Positions 25,585 to 37,932 of a stretch of DNA of 64,000 bases are shown piece by piece. Under the pieces are notes generated by a model. That model saw nothing but the letters and a program-made list of their open reading frames with translations. It was not told the DNA's origin and did not search any database. Numbering within the stretch: the first letter of the stretch is position 1; every line of letters starts with the position of its first letter. Source of the DNA: Diorhabda sublineata (taxonomy: Eukaryota; Arthropoda; Insecta; Coleoptera; Chrysomelidae); assembly GCF_026230105.1 (NCBI RefSeq), contig NW_026614258.1, forward strand, positions 62,001 through 126,000, given 5' to 3'. Position numbers and translations under genes: made by a program.

Positions 25585-28524
25585 TCTCATATATTTGAGT
25601 GAGTTTGCATGTAACTTTGTCAGATATCATCGAATAACATCCAATGAAGCCCATTGAGGTCAACTGTCACTTTGTAATAATTGTAAATTTTCAAAGTCTA
25701 TCTTCCCAATTTGAAGTCGAACTTCAACATTTCTCATATATTTGAGTGAGTTTGCATCTAACTTTGTCAGATATCATCGAATAACATCCATTTAAGCCCA
25801 TTGAGGTCAACTGTCACTTTGTGTTCATTGAAAATTTTCAAAGTCTAACTTCCTAATTTGATGTCGAATTTCAACATTTCTCATATATTTGAGTGAGTTT
25901 GCATCTAACTCTATCAGATATCATCGAATAACATCCATTTAAGCCCATTGAGGTCAACTGTCACTTTGTGTTAATTGAAAATTTTCAAAGTCTAACTTCC
26001 TAATTTGAAGTCGAATTTCAACATTTCTCATATATTTGAGTGAGTTTGCATGTAACTTTGTCAGATATCATCGAATAACATCCAATGAAGCCCATTGAGG
26101 TCAACTGTCACTTTGTGTTAATTGAGAATTTTCAAAGTCTAACTTCCTAATTTGAAGTCGAATTTCAACATTTCTCATATATTTGAGTGAGTTTGCATGT
26201 AACTTTGTCAGATATCATCGAATAACATCCAATGGAGCCCATTGAGGTCAACTGTCACTTTGTGTTAATTGAAAAGTTTCAAAGTCCATCTTCCTAATTT
26301 GAAATCGAATTTCAACATTTCACATATCTTTGAGTGAGTTTGCATCTAACTTTGTCAGATATCATCGAATAACATCCATTGAAGCCCATTGAGGTCAGCT
26401 GTCACTTTGTAATAATTGAAAATTTTCAAAGTCTATCTTCCTAATTTGAAGACGAATTTCAACATTTTTCATATATTTGAGTGAGTTTGCATGTAACTTT
26501 GTCAGATATCATAGAATAACATCCAATGAAGCCCATTGAGGTCAACTGTCACTTTGTGTTAATTGAATATTTTCAAAGTCTATCTTCCTAATTTGATGTC
26601 GAATTTCAACATTTCGCATATATTTGAGTGAGTTTGCATGTAACTTTGTCAGATATCAACGAATAACATCCAATGAAGCCCATTGAGGTCAACTGTCACT
26701 TTGTGTTAATTGAAAATTTTCAAAGTCTATCTTCCTAATTTGAAGTCGAATTTCAACATTTCGCATATATTTGAGTGAGTTTGCATGTAACTTTGTCAGA
26801 TATCATCGAATAACATCCACTGAAGCCCATTGAGGTCAACTGTCACTTTGTGTTAATTGAAAATTTTCAAAGTCTATCTTCCTAATTTGAAGTCGAATTT
26901 CAACATTTCGCATATCTTTGAGTGAGTTTGCATCTAACTTTGTCAAATATCATCGAATAACATCCATTGAAGCCCATTGAGGTCAACTGTCACTTTGTAA
27001 TAATTGTAAATTTTCAAAGTCTTTTTTCCCAATTTGAAGTCGAGTTTCAATATTTCTCATATATTTGAGTGAGTTTGCATCTAACTTTGTCAGATATCAT
27101 CGAATAACATCCACTGAAGCCCATTGAGGTCAACTGTCACTTTGTGTTAATTGAAAATTTTCAAGGTCTATCTTCCTAATTTGAAGTCGAATTTCAACAT
27201 TTCTCATATATTTGAGTGAGTTTGCATGTAACTTTGTCAGATATCATCGAATAACATCCATTTAAGCCCATTGAGGTCAACTGTCACTTTGAGTTAATTG
27301 AAAAGTTTCAAGGTCTATCTTCCTAATTTGAAGTCGAATTTCAACATTTCTCATATATTTGAGTGAGTTTGCATGTAACTTTGTCAGATATCATCGAATA
27401 ACATCCAATGAAGCCCATTGAGGTCAACTGTCACTTTGTAATAATTGTAAATTTTCAAAGTCTATCTTCCCAATTTGAAGTCGAACTTCAACATTTCTCA
27501 TATATTTGAGTGAGTTTGCATCTAACTTTGTCAGATATCATCGAATAACATCCATTTAAGCCCATTGAGGTCAACTGTCACTTTGTGTTCATTGAAAATT
27601 TTCAAAGTCTAACTTCCTAATTTGATGTCGAATTTCAACATTTCTCATATATTTGAGTGAGTTTGCATCTAACTCTATCAGATATCATCGAATAACATCC
27701 ATTTAAGCCCATTGAGGTCAACTGTCACTTTGTGTTAATTGAAAATTTTCAAAGTCTAACTTCCTAATTTGAAGTCGAATTTCAACATTTCTCATATATT
27801 CGAGTGAGTTTGCATGTTACTTTGTCAGATATCATCGAATAACATCCAATGAAGCCCATTGAGGTCAATTGTCACTTTGTGTTAATTGAGAATTTTCAAA
27901 GTCTAACTTCCTAATTTGAAGTCGAATTTCAACATTTCGCATATCTTTGAGTGAGTTTGCATCTAACTTTGTCAAATATCATCGAATAACATCCATTGAA
28001 GCCCATTGAGGTCAACTGTCACTTTGTGTTCATTGAAAATTTTCAAAGTCCAACTTCCTAATTTGATGTCGAATTTCAACATTTCTCATATATTTGAGTG
28101 AGTTTGCATGTAACTTTGTCAGATATCATCGAATAACATCCACTGAAGCCCATTGAGGTCAACTGTCACTTTGTGTTAATTGAAAATTTTCAAAGTCTAT
28201 CTTCCTAATTTGAAGTCGAATTTCAACATTTCGCATATCTTTGAGTGAGTTTGCATCTAACTTTGTCAAATATCATCGAATAACATCCATTGAAGCCCAT
28301 TGAGGTCAACTGTCACTTTGTGTTCATTGAAAATTTTCAAAGTCCAACTTCCTAATTTGATGTCGAATTTCAACATTTCTCATATATTTGAGTGAGTTTG
28401 CATGTAACTTTGTCAGATATCATCGAATAACATCCATTTAAGCCCATTGAGGTCAACTGTCACTTTGTGTTAATTGAAAATTTTCAAAGTCTAACTTCCT
28501 AATTTGAAGTCGAATTTCAACATT

Positions 28525-31500
28525 TCTCATATATTTGAGTGAGTTTGCATGTTACTTTGTCAGATATCATCGAATAACATCCAATGAAGCCCATTGAGGT
28601 CAATTGTCACTTTGTGTTAATTGAGAATTTTCAAAGTCTAACTTCCTAATTTGAAGTCGAATTTCAACATTTCTCATATATTTGAGTGAGTTTCGCATGT
28701 AACTTTGTCAGATATCATCGAATAACATCCAATGGAGCCCATTGAGGTCAACTGTCACTTTGTGTTAATTGAGAATTTTCAAAGTCTATCTTCCTAATTT
28801 GAAGTCGAATTTCAACATTTCTCATATATTTGAGTGAGTTTGCATGTAACTTTGTCAGATATCATCGAATAACATCTAATGAAGCCCATTGAGGTCAACT
28901 GTCACTTTGTGTTAATTGAAAAGTTTCAAAGTCCATCTTCCTAATTTGAAATCGAATTTCAACATTTCACATATCTTTGAGTGAGTTTGCATCTAACTTT
29001 GTCAGATATCATCGAATAACATCCATTGAAGCCTATTGAGGTCAGCTGTCACTTTGTAATAATTGAAAATTTTCAAAGTCTATCTTCCTAATTTGAAGAC
29101 GAATTTCAACATTTTTCATATATTTGAGTGAGTTTGCATGTAACTTTGTCAGATATCATAGAATAACATCCAATGAAGCCCATTGAGGTCAACTGTCACT
29201 TTGTGTTAATTGAATATTTTCAAAGTCTATCTTCCTAATTTGATGTCGAATTTCAACATTTCGCATATATTTGAGTGAGTTTGCATGTAACTTTGTCAGA
29301 TATCAACGAATAACATCCAATGAAGCCCATTGAGGTCAACTGTCACTTTGTGTTAATTGAAAATTTTCAAAGTCTATCTTCCTAATTTGAAGTCGAATTT
29401 CAACATTTCTCATATATTTGAGTGAGTTTGCATGTAACTTTGTCAGATATCATCGAATAACATCCACTGAAGCCCATTGAGGTCAACTGTCACTTTGTGT
29501 TAATTGAAAATTTTCAAAGTCTATCTTCCTAATTTGAAGTCGAATTTCAACATTTCGCATATCTTTGAGTGAGTTTGCATCTAACTTTGTCAAATATCAT
29601 CGAATAACATCCATTGAAGCCCATTGAGGTCAACTGTCACTTTGTGTTCATTGAAAATTTTCAAAGTCCAACTTCCTAATTTGATGTCGAATTTCAACAT
29701 TTCTCATATATTTGAGTGAGTTTGCATGTAACTTTGTCAGATATCATCGAATAACATCCAATGAAGCCCATTGAGGTCAACTGTCACTTTGTAATAATTG
29801 TAAATTTTCAAAGTCTATCTTCCCAATTTGAAGTCGAACTTCAACATTTCTCATATATTTGAGTGAGTTTGCATCTAACTTTGTCAGATATCATCGAATA
29901 ACATCCATTTAAGCCCATTGAGGTCAACTGTCACTTTGTGTTCATTGAAAATTTTCAAAGTCTAACTTCCTAATTTGATGTCGAATTTCAACATTTCTCA
30001 TATATTTGAGTGAGTTTGCATCTAACTCTATCAGATATCATCGAATAACATCCATTTAAGCCCATTGAGGTCAACTGTCACTTTGTGTTAATTGAAAATT
30101 TTCAAAGTCTAACTTCCTAATTTGAAGTCGAATTTCAACATTTCTCATATATTTGAGTGAGTTTGCATGTAACTTTGTCAGATATCATCGAATAACATCC
30201 AATGAAGCCCATTGAGGTTAACTGTCACTTTGTGTTAATTGAGAATTTTCAAAGTCTAACTTCCTAATTTGAAGTCGAATTTCAACATTTCTCATATATT
30301 TGAGTGAGTTTGCATGTAACTTTGTCAGATATCATCGAATAACATCCAATGGAGCCCATTGAGGTCAACTGTCGCTTTGTTTTAATTGAGAATTTTCAAA
30401 GTCTATCTTCCTAATTTGAAGTCGAATTTCAACATTTCTCATATATTTGAGTGAGTTTGCATGTAACTTTGTCAGATATCATCGAATAACATCCAATGAA
30501 GCCCATTGAGGTCAACTGTCACTTTGTGTTAATTGAAAAGTTTCAAAGTCCATCTTCCTAATTTGAAATCGAATTTCAACATTTCACATATCTTTGAGTG
30601 AGTTTGCATCTAACTTTGTCAGATATCATCGAATAACATCCATTGAAGCCTATTGAGGTCAGCTGTCACTTTGTAATAATTGAAAATTTTCAAAGTCTAT
30701 CTTCCTAATTTGAAGACGAATTTCAACATTTTTCATATATTTGAGTGAGTTTGCATGTAACTTTGTCAGATATCATAGAATAACATCCAATGAAGCCCAT
30801 TGAGGTCAACTGTCACTTTGTGTTAATTGAATATTTTCAAAGTCTATCTTCCTAATTTGATGTCGAATTTCAACATTTCGCATATATTTGAGTGAGTTTG
30901 CATGTAACTTTGTCAGATATCAACGAATAACATCCAATGAAGCCCATTGAGGTCAACTGTCACTTTGTGTTAATTGAAAATTTTCAAAGTCTATCTTCCT
31001 AATTTGAAGTCGAATTTCAACATTTCTCATATATTTGAGTGAGTTTGCATGTAACTTTGTCAGATATCATCGAATAACATCCACTGAAGCCCATTGAGGT
31101 CAACTGTCACTTTGTGTTAATTGAAAATTTTCAAAGTCTATCTTCCTAATTTGAAGTCGAATTTCAACATTTCGCATATCTTTGAGTGAGTTTGCATCTA
31201 ACTTTGTCAAATATCATCGAATAACATCCATTGAAGCCCATTGAGGTCAACTGTCACTTTGTGTTCATTGAAAATTTTCAAAGTCCAACTTCCTAATTTG
31301 ATGTCGAATTTCAACATTTCTCATATATTTGAGTGAGTTTGCATGTAACTTTGTCAGATATCATCGAATAACATCCAATGAAGCCCATTGAGGTCAACTG
31401 TCACTTTGTAATAATTGTAAATTTTCAAAGTCTATCTTCCCAATTTGAAGTCGAACTTCAACATTTCTCATATATTTGAGTGAGTTTGCATCTAACTTTG

Positions 31501-31759
31501 TCAGATATCATCGAATAACATCCATTTAAGCCCATTGAGGTCAACTGTCACTTTGTGTTCATTGAAAATTTTCAAAGTCTAACTTCCTAATTTGATGTCG
31601 AATTTCAACATTTCTCATATATTTGAGTGAGTTTGCATCTAACTCTATCAGATATCATCGAATAACATCCATTTAAGCCCATTGAGGTCAACTGTCACTT
31701 TGTGTTAATTGAAAATTTTCAAAGTCTAACTTCCTAATTTGAAGTCGAATTTCAACATT
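28525..31759 (+). repeat. Two successive canonical 11-monomer HOR units
   Basis: Both units, 28525-30142 (1618 bp because of one inserted base) and 30143-31759 (1617 bp), have the order D C E F G H I J K A B. This is the clearest statement of family 1. The next unit (from 31760) continues the 1617-bp spacing. The rare variant GTCGCTTTGTTTTAATTG starts at 30371 and again at 31988, exactly 1617 bp apart. Differences are few, for example GAGGTTAAC near 30216 and AAGCCTATTG against AAGCCCATTG in class F. Confidence 0.85.
28672..28819 (+). repeat. 148-bp class C monomer with 1-bp insertion (second copy)
   Basis: GAGTTTCGCATG recurs here, preceded by a D' monomer (28525-28671) with GCATGTTACTTTG and GTCAATTG. 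It matches 589-883 in both rare features and sits 27936 bp away (190 monomers plus 6 bp of accumulated length changes). Confidence 0.85.
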
Positions 31760-32347
31760 TCTCATATATTTGAGTGAGTTTGCATGTAACTTTGTCAGAT
31801 ATCATCGAATAACATCCAATGAAGCCCATTGAGGTCAACTGTCACTTTGTGTTAATTGAGAATTTTCAAAGTCTAACTTCCTAATTTGAAGTCGAATTTC
31901 AACATTTCTCATATATTTGAGTGAGTTTGCATGTAACTTTGTCAGATATCATCGAATAACATCCAATGGAGCCCATTGAGGTCAACTGTCGCTTTGTTTT
32001 AATTGAGAATTTTCAAAGTCTATCTTCCTAATTTGAAGTCGAATTTCAACATTTCTCATATATTTGAGTGAGTTTGCATGTAACTTTGTCAGATATCATC
32101 GAATAACATCCAATGAAGCCCATTGAGGTCAACTGTCACTTTGTGTTAATTGAAAAGTTTCAAAGTCCATCTTCCTAATTTGAAATCGAATTTCAACATT
32201 TCACATATCTTTGAGTGAGTTTGCATCTAACTTTGTCAGATATCATCGAATAACATCCATTGAAGCCCATTGAGGTCAGCTGTCACTTTGTAATAATTGA
32301 AAATTTTCAAAGTCTATCTTCCTAATTTGAAGACGAATTTCAACATT

Positions 32348-32494
32348 TTTCATATATTTGAGTGAGTTTGCATGTAACTTTGTCAGATATCATAGAATAA
32401 CATCCAATGAAGCCCATTGAGGTCAACTGTCACTTTGTGTTAATTGAATATTTTCAAAGTCTATCTTCCTAATTTGAAGTCGAATTTCAACATT
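32348..32494 (+). repeat. Chimeric G/H monomer, breakpoint near its 3' end
   Basis: TTTCATAT, CATAGAAT and GAATATTTTC are class G, but the end reads GAAGTCG and the next monomer starts TCTCATAT as after class H. One whole monomer has been lost between G and H, shortening this HOR unit. The switch lies between about 32455 and 32476. Confidence 0.75.
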
Positions 32495-33817
32495 TCTCAT
32501 ATATTTGAGTGAGTTTGCATGTAACTTTGTCAGATATCATCGAATAACATCCACTGAAGCCCATTGAGGTCAACTGTCACTTTGTGTTAATTGAAAATTT
32601 TCAAAGTCTATCTTCCTAATTTGAAGTCGAATTTCAACATTTCGCATATCTTTGAGTGAGTTTGCATCTAACTTTGTCAAATATCATCGAATAACATCCA
32701 TTGAAGCCCATTGAGGTCAACTGTCACTTTGTAATAATTGTAAATTTTCAAAGTCTTTTTTCCCAATTTGAAGTCGAATTTCAATATTTCTCATATATTT
32801 GAGTGAGTTTGCATCTAACTTTGTCAGATATCATCGAATAACATCCACTGAAGCCCATTGAGGTCAACTGTCACTTTGTGTTAATTGAAAATTTTCAAGG
32901 TCTATCTTCCTAATTTGAAGTCGAATTTCAACATTTCTCATATATTTGAGTGAGTTTGCATGTAACTTTGTCAGATATCATCGAATAACATCCATTTAAG
33001 CCCATTGAGGTCAACTGTCACTTTGTGTTCATTGAAAATTTTCAAAGTCTAACTTCCTAATTTGATGTCGAATTTCAACATTTCTCATATATTTGAGTGA
33101 GTTTGCATCTAACTCTATCAGATATCATCGAATAACATCCATTTAAGCCCATTGAGGTCAACTGTCACTTTGTGTTAATTGAAAATTTTCAAAGTCTAAC
33201 TTCCTAATTTGAAGTCGAATTTCAACATTTCTCATATATTTGAGTGAGTTTGCATGTAACTTTGTCAGATATCATCGAATAACATCCAATGAAGCCCATT
33301 GAGGTCAACTGTCACTTTGTGTTAATTGAGAATTTTCAAAGTCTAACTTCCTAATTTGAAGTCGAATTTCAACATTTCTCATATATTTGAGTGAGTTTGC
33401 ATGTAACTTTGTCAGATATCATCGAATAACATCCAATGGAGCCCATTGAGGTCAACTGTCACTTTGTGTTAATTGAGAATTTTCAAAGTCTATCTTCCTA
33501 ATTTGAAGTCGAATTTCAACATTTCTCATATATTTGAGTGAGTTTGCATGTAACTTTGTCAGATATCATCGAATAACATCCAATGAAGCCCATTGAGGTC
33601 AACTGTCACTTTGTGTTAATTGAAAAGTTTCAAAGTCCATCTTCCTAATTTGAAATCGAATTTCAACATTTCACATATCTTTGAGTGAGTTTGCATCTAA
33701 CTTTGTCAGATATCATCGAATAACATCCATTGAAGCCCATTGAGGTCAGCTGTCACTTTGTAATAATTGAAAATTTTCAAAGTCTATCTTCCTAATTTGA
33801 AGACGAATTTCAACATT

Positions 33818-33964
33818 TTTCATATATTTGAGTGAGTTTGCATGTAACTTTGTCAGATATCAACGAATAACATCCAATGAAGCCCATTGAGGTCAACTGT
33901 CACTTTGTGTTAATTGAAAATTTTCAAAGTCTATCTTCCTAATTTGAAGTCGAATTTCAACATT
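33818..33964 (+). repeat. Chimeric G/H monomer, breakpoint near its 5' end
   Basis: The monomer starts TTTCATAT as class G but then carries CAACGAAT and an intact GAAAATTTTC, as class H. Again one monomer is lost between G and H. The switch lies between about 33820 and 33862, a different place from the fusion at 32348. Confidence 0.75.
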
Positions 33965-35287
33965 TCTCATATATTTGAGTGAGTTTGCATGTAACTTTGT
34001 CAGATATCATCGAATAACATCCACTGAAGCCCATTGAGGTCAACTGTCACTTTGTGTTAATTGAAAATTTTCAAAGTCTATCTTCCTAATTTGAAGTCGA
34101 ATTTCAACATTTCGCATATCTTTGAGTGAGTTTGCATCTAACTTTGTCAAATATCATCGAATAACATCCATTGAAGCCCATTGAGGTCAACTGTCACTTT
34201 GTAATAATTGTAAATTTTCAAAGTCTTTTTTCCCAATTTGAAGTCGAATTTCAATATTTCTCATATATTTGAGTGAGTTTGCATCTAACTTTGTCAGATA
34301 TCATCGAATAACATCCACTGAAGCCCATTGAGGTCAACTGTCACTTTGTGTTAATTGAAAATTTTCAAGGTCTATCTTCCTAATTTGAAGTCGAATTTCA
34401 ACATTTCTCATATATTTGAGTGAGTTTGCATGTAACTTTGTCAGATATCATCGAATAACATCCATTTAAGCCCATTGAGGTCAACTGTCACTTTGAGTTA
34501 ATTGAAAAGTTTCAAGGTCTATCTTCCTAATTTGAAGTCGAATTTCAACATTTCTCATATATTTGAGTGAGTTTGCATCTAACTCTGTCAGATATCATTG
34601 AATAACATCCATTTAAGCCCATTGAGGTCAACTGTCACTTTGTGTTCATTGAAAATTTTCAAAGTCTAACTTCCTAATTTGATGTCGAATTTCAACATTT
34701 CTCATATATTTGAGTGAGTTTGCATCTAACTCTATCAGATATCATCGAATAACATCCATTTAAGCCCATTGAGGTCAACTGTCACTTTGTGTTAATTGAA
34801 AATTTTCAAAGTCTAACTTCCTAATTTGAAGTCGAATTTCAACATTTCTCATATATTTGAGTGAGTTTGCATCTAACTTTGTCAGATATCATCGAATAAC
34901 ATCCATTTAAGCCCATTGAGGTCAACTGTCACTTTGTGTTCATTGAAAATTTTCAAAGTCTAACTTCCTAATTTGATGTCGAATTTCAACATTTCTCATA
35001 TATTTGAGTGAGTTTGCATCTAACTCTATCAGATATCATCGAATAACATCCATTTAAGCCCATTGAGGTCAACTGTCACTTTGTGTTAATTGAAAATTTT
35101 CAAAGTCTAACTTCCTAATTTGAAGTCGAATTTCAACATTTCTCATATATTTGAGTGAGTTTGCATGTAACTTTGTCAGATATCATCGAATAACATCCAA
35201 TGGAGCCCATTGAGGTCAACTGTCACTTTGTGTTAATTGAGAATTTTCAAAGTCTATCTTCCTAATTTGAAGTCGAATTTCAACATT

Positions 35288-36463
35288 TCTCATATATTTG
35301 AGTGAAATTGCATGTAACTTTGTCAGATATCATCGAATAACATCCACTGAAGCCCATTGAGGTCAACTGTCACTTTGTGTTAATTTAAAATTTTCAAAGT
35401 CTAACCTCCTAATTTGATGACGAATTTCAAAATTTTTCATATATTTGAGTGAGTTTGCATGTAACTTTGTCAGATATCATCAAATAACATCCAATGAAGC
35501 CCATTGAGGTCAACTGTCACTTTGTGTTAATTGAAAATTTTCAAAGTCTATCTTCCTAATTTGAGGTCGAATTTCAACATTTCGCATATCTTTGAGTGAG
35601 TTTGCATCTAACTTTGTCAGATATCATCGGATAACATCCACTGAAGCCCATTGAGGTCAACTGTCACTTTGTGTTAATTTAAAATTTTCAAAGTCTAACC
35701 TCCTAATTTGATGACGATTTTCAAAATTTCTCATATATTTGAGTGAGTTTGCATGTAACTTTGTCAGATATCATCAAATAACATCCAATGAAGCCCATTG
35801 AGGTCAACTGTCACTTTGAGTTAATTGAAAAGTTTCAAGGTCTATCTTCCTAATTTGAAGTCGAATTTCAAAATTTCTCATATATTTGAGTGAGTTTGCA
35901 TCTAACTTTGTCAAATATCATCGAATAACATCCATTGAAGCCCATTGAGGTCAACTGTCACTTTGTGTTAATTTAAAATTTTCAAAGTCTAACCTCCTAA
36001 TTTGATGACGAATTTCAAAATTTTTCATATATTTGAGTGAGTTTGCATGTAACTTTGTCAGATATCATCAAATAACATCCAATGAAGCCCATTGAGGTCA
36101 ACTGTCACTTTGTGTTAATTGAAAATTTTCAAAGTCTATCTTCCTAATTTGAGGTCGAATTTCAACATTTCGCATATCTTTGAGTGAGTTTGCATCTAAC
36201 TTTGTCAGATATCATCGGATAACATCCACTGAAGCCCATTGAGGTCAACTGTCACTTTGTGTTAATTTAAAATTTTCAAAGTCTAACCTCCTAATTTGAT
36301 GACGATTTTCAAAATTTCTCATATATTTGAGTGAGTTTGCATGTAACTTTGTCAGATATCATCAAATAACATCCAATGAAGCCCATTGAGGTCAACTGTC
36401 ACTTTGAGTTAATTGAAAAGTTTCAAGGTCTATCTTCCTAATTTGAAGTCGAATTTCAAAATT
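35288..36463 (+). repeat. Duplicated 4-monomer (588-bp) family 2 block
   Basis: P-Q-R-Q/M at 35288-35875 is followed by J/P-Q-R-Q/M at 35876-36463, displaced by 588 bp. The first monomer of the second copy is hybrid: its left side is J-like (GCATCTAAC, GTCAAAT, CCATTGAAG) and its right side P-like (TTTAAAATTTTC, CTCCTAATTTGATGACG). This small family 2 island lies inside family 1 sequence. Confidence 0.78.
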
Positions 36464-37932
36464 TCTCATATATTTGAGTGAGTTTGCATCTAACTTTGTC
36501 AAATATCATCGAATAACATCCATTGAAGCCCATTGAGGTCAACTGTCACTTTGTGTTCATTGAAAATTTTCAAAGTCCAACTTCCTAATTTGATGTCGAA
36601 TTTCAACATTTCTCATATATTTGAGTGAGTTTGCATGTAACTTTGTCAGATATCATCGAATAACATCCAATGAAGCCCATTGAGGTCAACTGTCACTTTG
36701 TAATAATTGTAAATTTTCAAAGTCTATCTTCCTAATTTGAAGTCGAATTTCAACATTTCTGATATATTTGAGTGAGTTTGCATGTAACTTTGTCAGATAT
36801 CATCGAATAACATCCAATGGAGCCCATTGAGGTCAACTGTCACTTTGTGTTAATTGAGAATTTTCAAAGTCTATCTTCCTAATTTGAAGTCGAATTTCAA
36901 CATTTCTCATATATTTGAGTGAAATTGCATGTAACTTTGTCAGATATCATCGAATAACATCCACTGAAGCCCATTGTGGTCAACTGTCACTTTGTGTTAA
37001 TTGAAAATTTTCAAAGTCTAACTTCCTAATTTGAAGTCGAATTTCAACATTTCTCATATATTTGAGTGAGTTTGCATGTAACTTTGTCAGATATCATCGA
37101 ATAACATCCAATGAAGCCCATTGAGGTCAACTGTCACTTTGTGTTAATTGAGAATTTTCAAAGTCTAACTTCTTAATTTGAAGTCGAATTTCAACATTTC
37201 TCATATATTTGAGTGAGTTTGCATGTAACTTTGTCAGATATCATCGAATAACATCCAATGGAGCCCATTGAGGTCAACTGTCACTTTGTGTTAATTGAGA
37301 ATTTTCAAAGTCTATCTTCCTAATTTGAAGTCGAATTTCAACATTTCTCATATATTTGAGTGAGTTTGCATGTAACTTTGTCAGATATCATCGAATAACA
37401 TCCAATGAAGCCCATTGAGGTCAACTGACACTTTGTGTTAATTGAAAAGTTTCAAGTCCATCTTCCTAATTTGAAATCGAATTTCAACATTTCACATATC
37501 TTTGAGTGAGTTTGCATCTAACTTTGTCAGATATCATCGAATAACATCCATTGAAGCCCATTGAGGTCAGCTGTCACTTTGTAATAATTGAAAATTTTCA
37601 AAGTCTATCTTCCTAATTTGAAGACGAATTTCAACATTATTCATATATTTGAGTGAGTTTGCATGTAACTTTGTCAGATATCATAGAATAACATCCAATG
37701 AAGCCCATTGAGGTCAACTGTCACTTTGTGTTAATTGAATATTTTCAAAGTCTATCTTCCTAATTTGATGTCGAATTTCAACATTCCGCATATATTTGAG
37801 TGAGTTTGCATGTAACTTTGTCAGATATCAACGAATAACATCCAATGAAGCCCATTGAGGTCAACTGTCACTTTGTGTTAATTAAAAATTTTCAAAGTCT
37901 ATCTTCCTAATTTGAAGTCGAATTTCAACATT
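36464..37932 (+). repeat. Last family 1 segment in the window
   Basis: Order: J K C P/B-like D C E' F G H. The C at 36758 has TCTGATATATTTG. The next monomer begins GTGAAATTGC as class P but ends as B or D. F at 37492, G at 37639 (with ACATTATTCAT) and H at 37786 (with ACATTCCGCAT) carry private substitutions not seen in other copies. To the right of this segment family 1 order does not return. Confidence 0.7.
37346..37491 (+). repeat. 146-bp class E' monomer with 1-bp deletion
   Basis: The monomer reads AAAGTTTCAAGTCCATC near 37445-37461 where other E monomers read AAAGTTTCAAAGTCCATC, one A fewer. It also has GTCAACTGACAC in place of GTCAACTGTCAC. It is unique in the window. Confidence 0.8.

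Larger units (their letters stand above)
23380..35287 (+). repeat. HOR family 1 domain, main block (81 monomers)
   Basis: This is the longest stretch of the 11-monomer organisation. Recognisable near-complete units run D C E F G H I J K A B at 24115-25878 (with an extra I-J pair), 28525-30142, 30143-31759 and, one monomer short, 31760-33229 and 33230-34846. J' L M segments replace J K A in several units (26908-27348, 32642-33082, 34112-34552), again mixing family 2 material. The stretch 34553-35140 alternates A and B. It ends in a C monomer at 35141 that leads into family 2. Confidence 0.78.
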
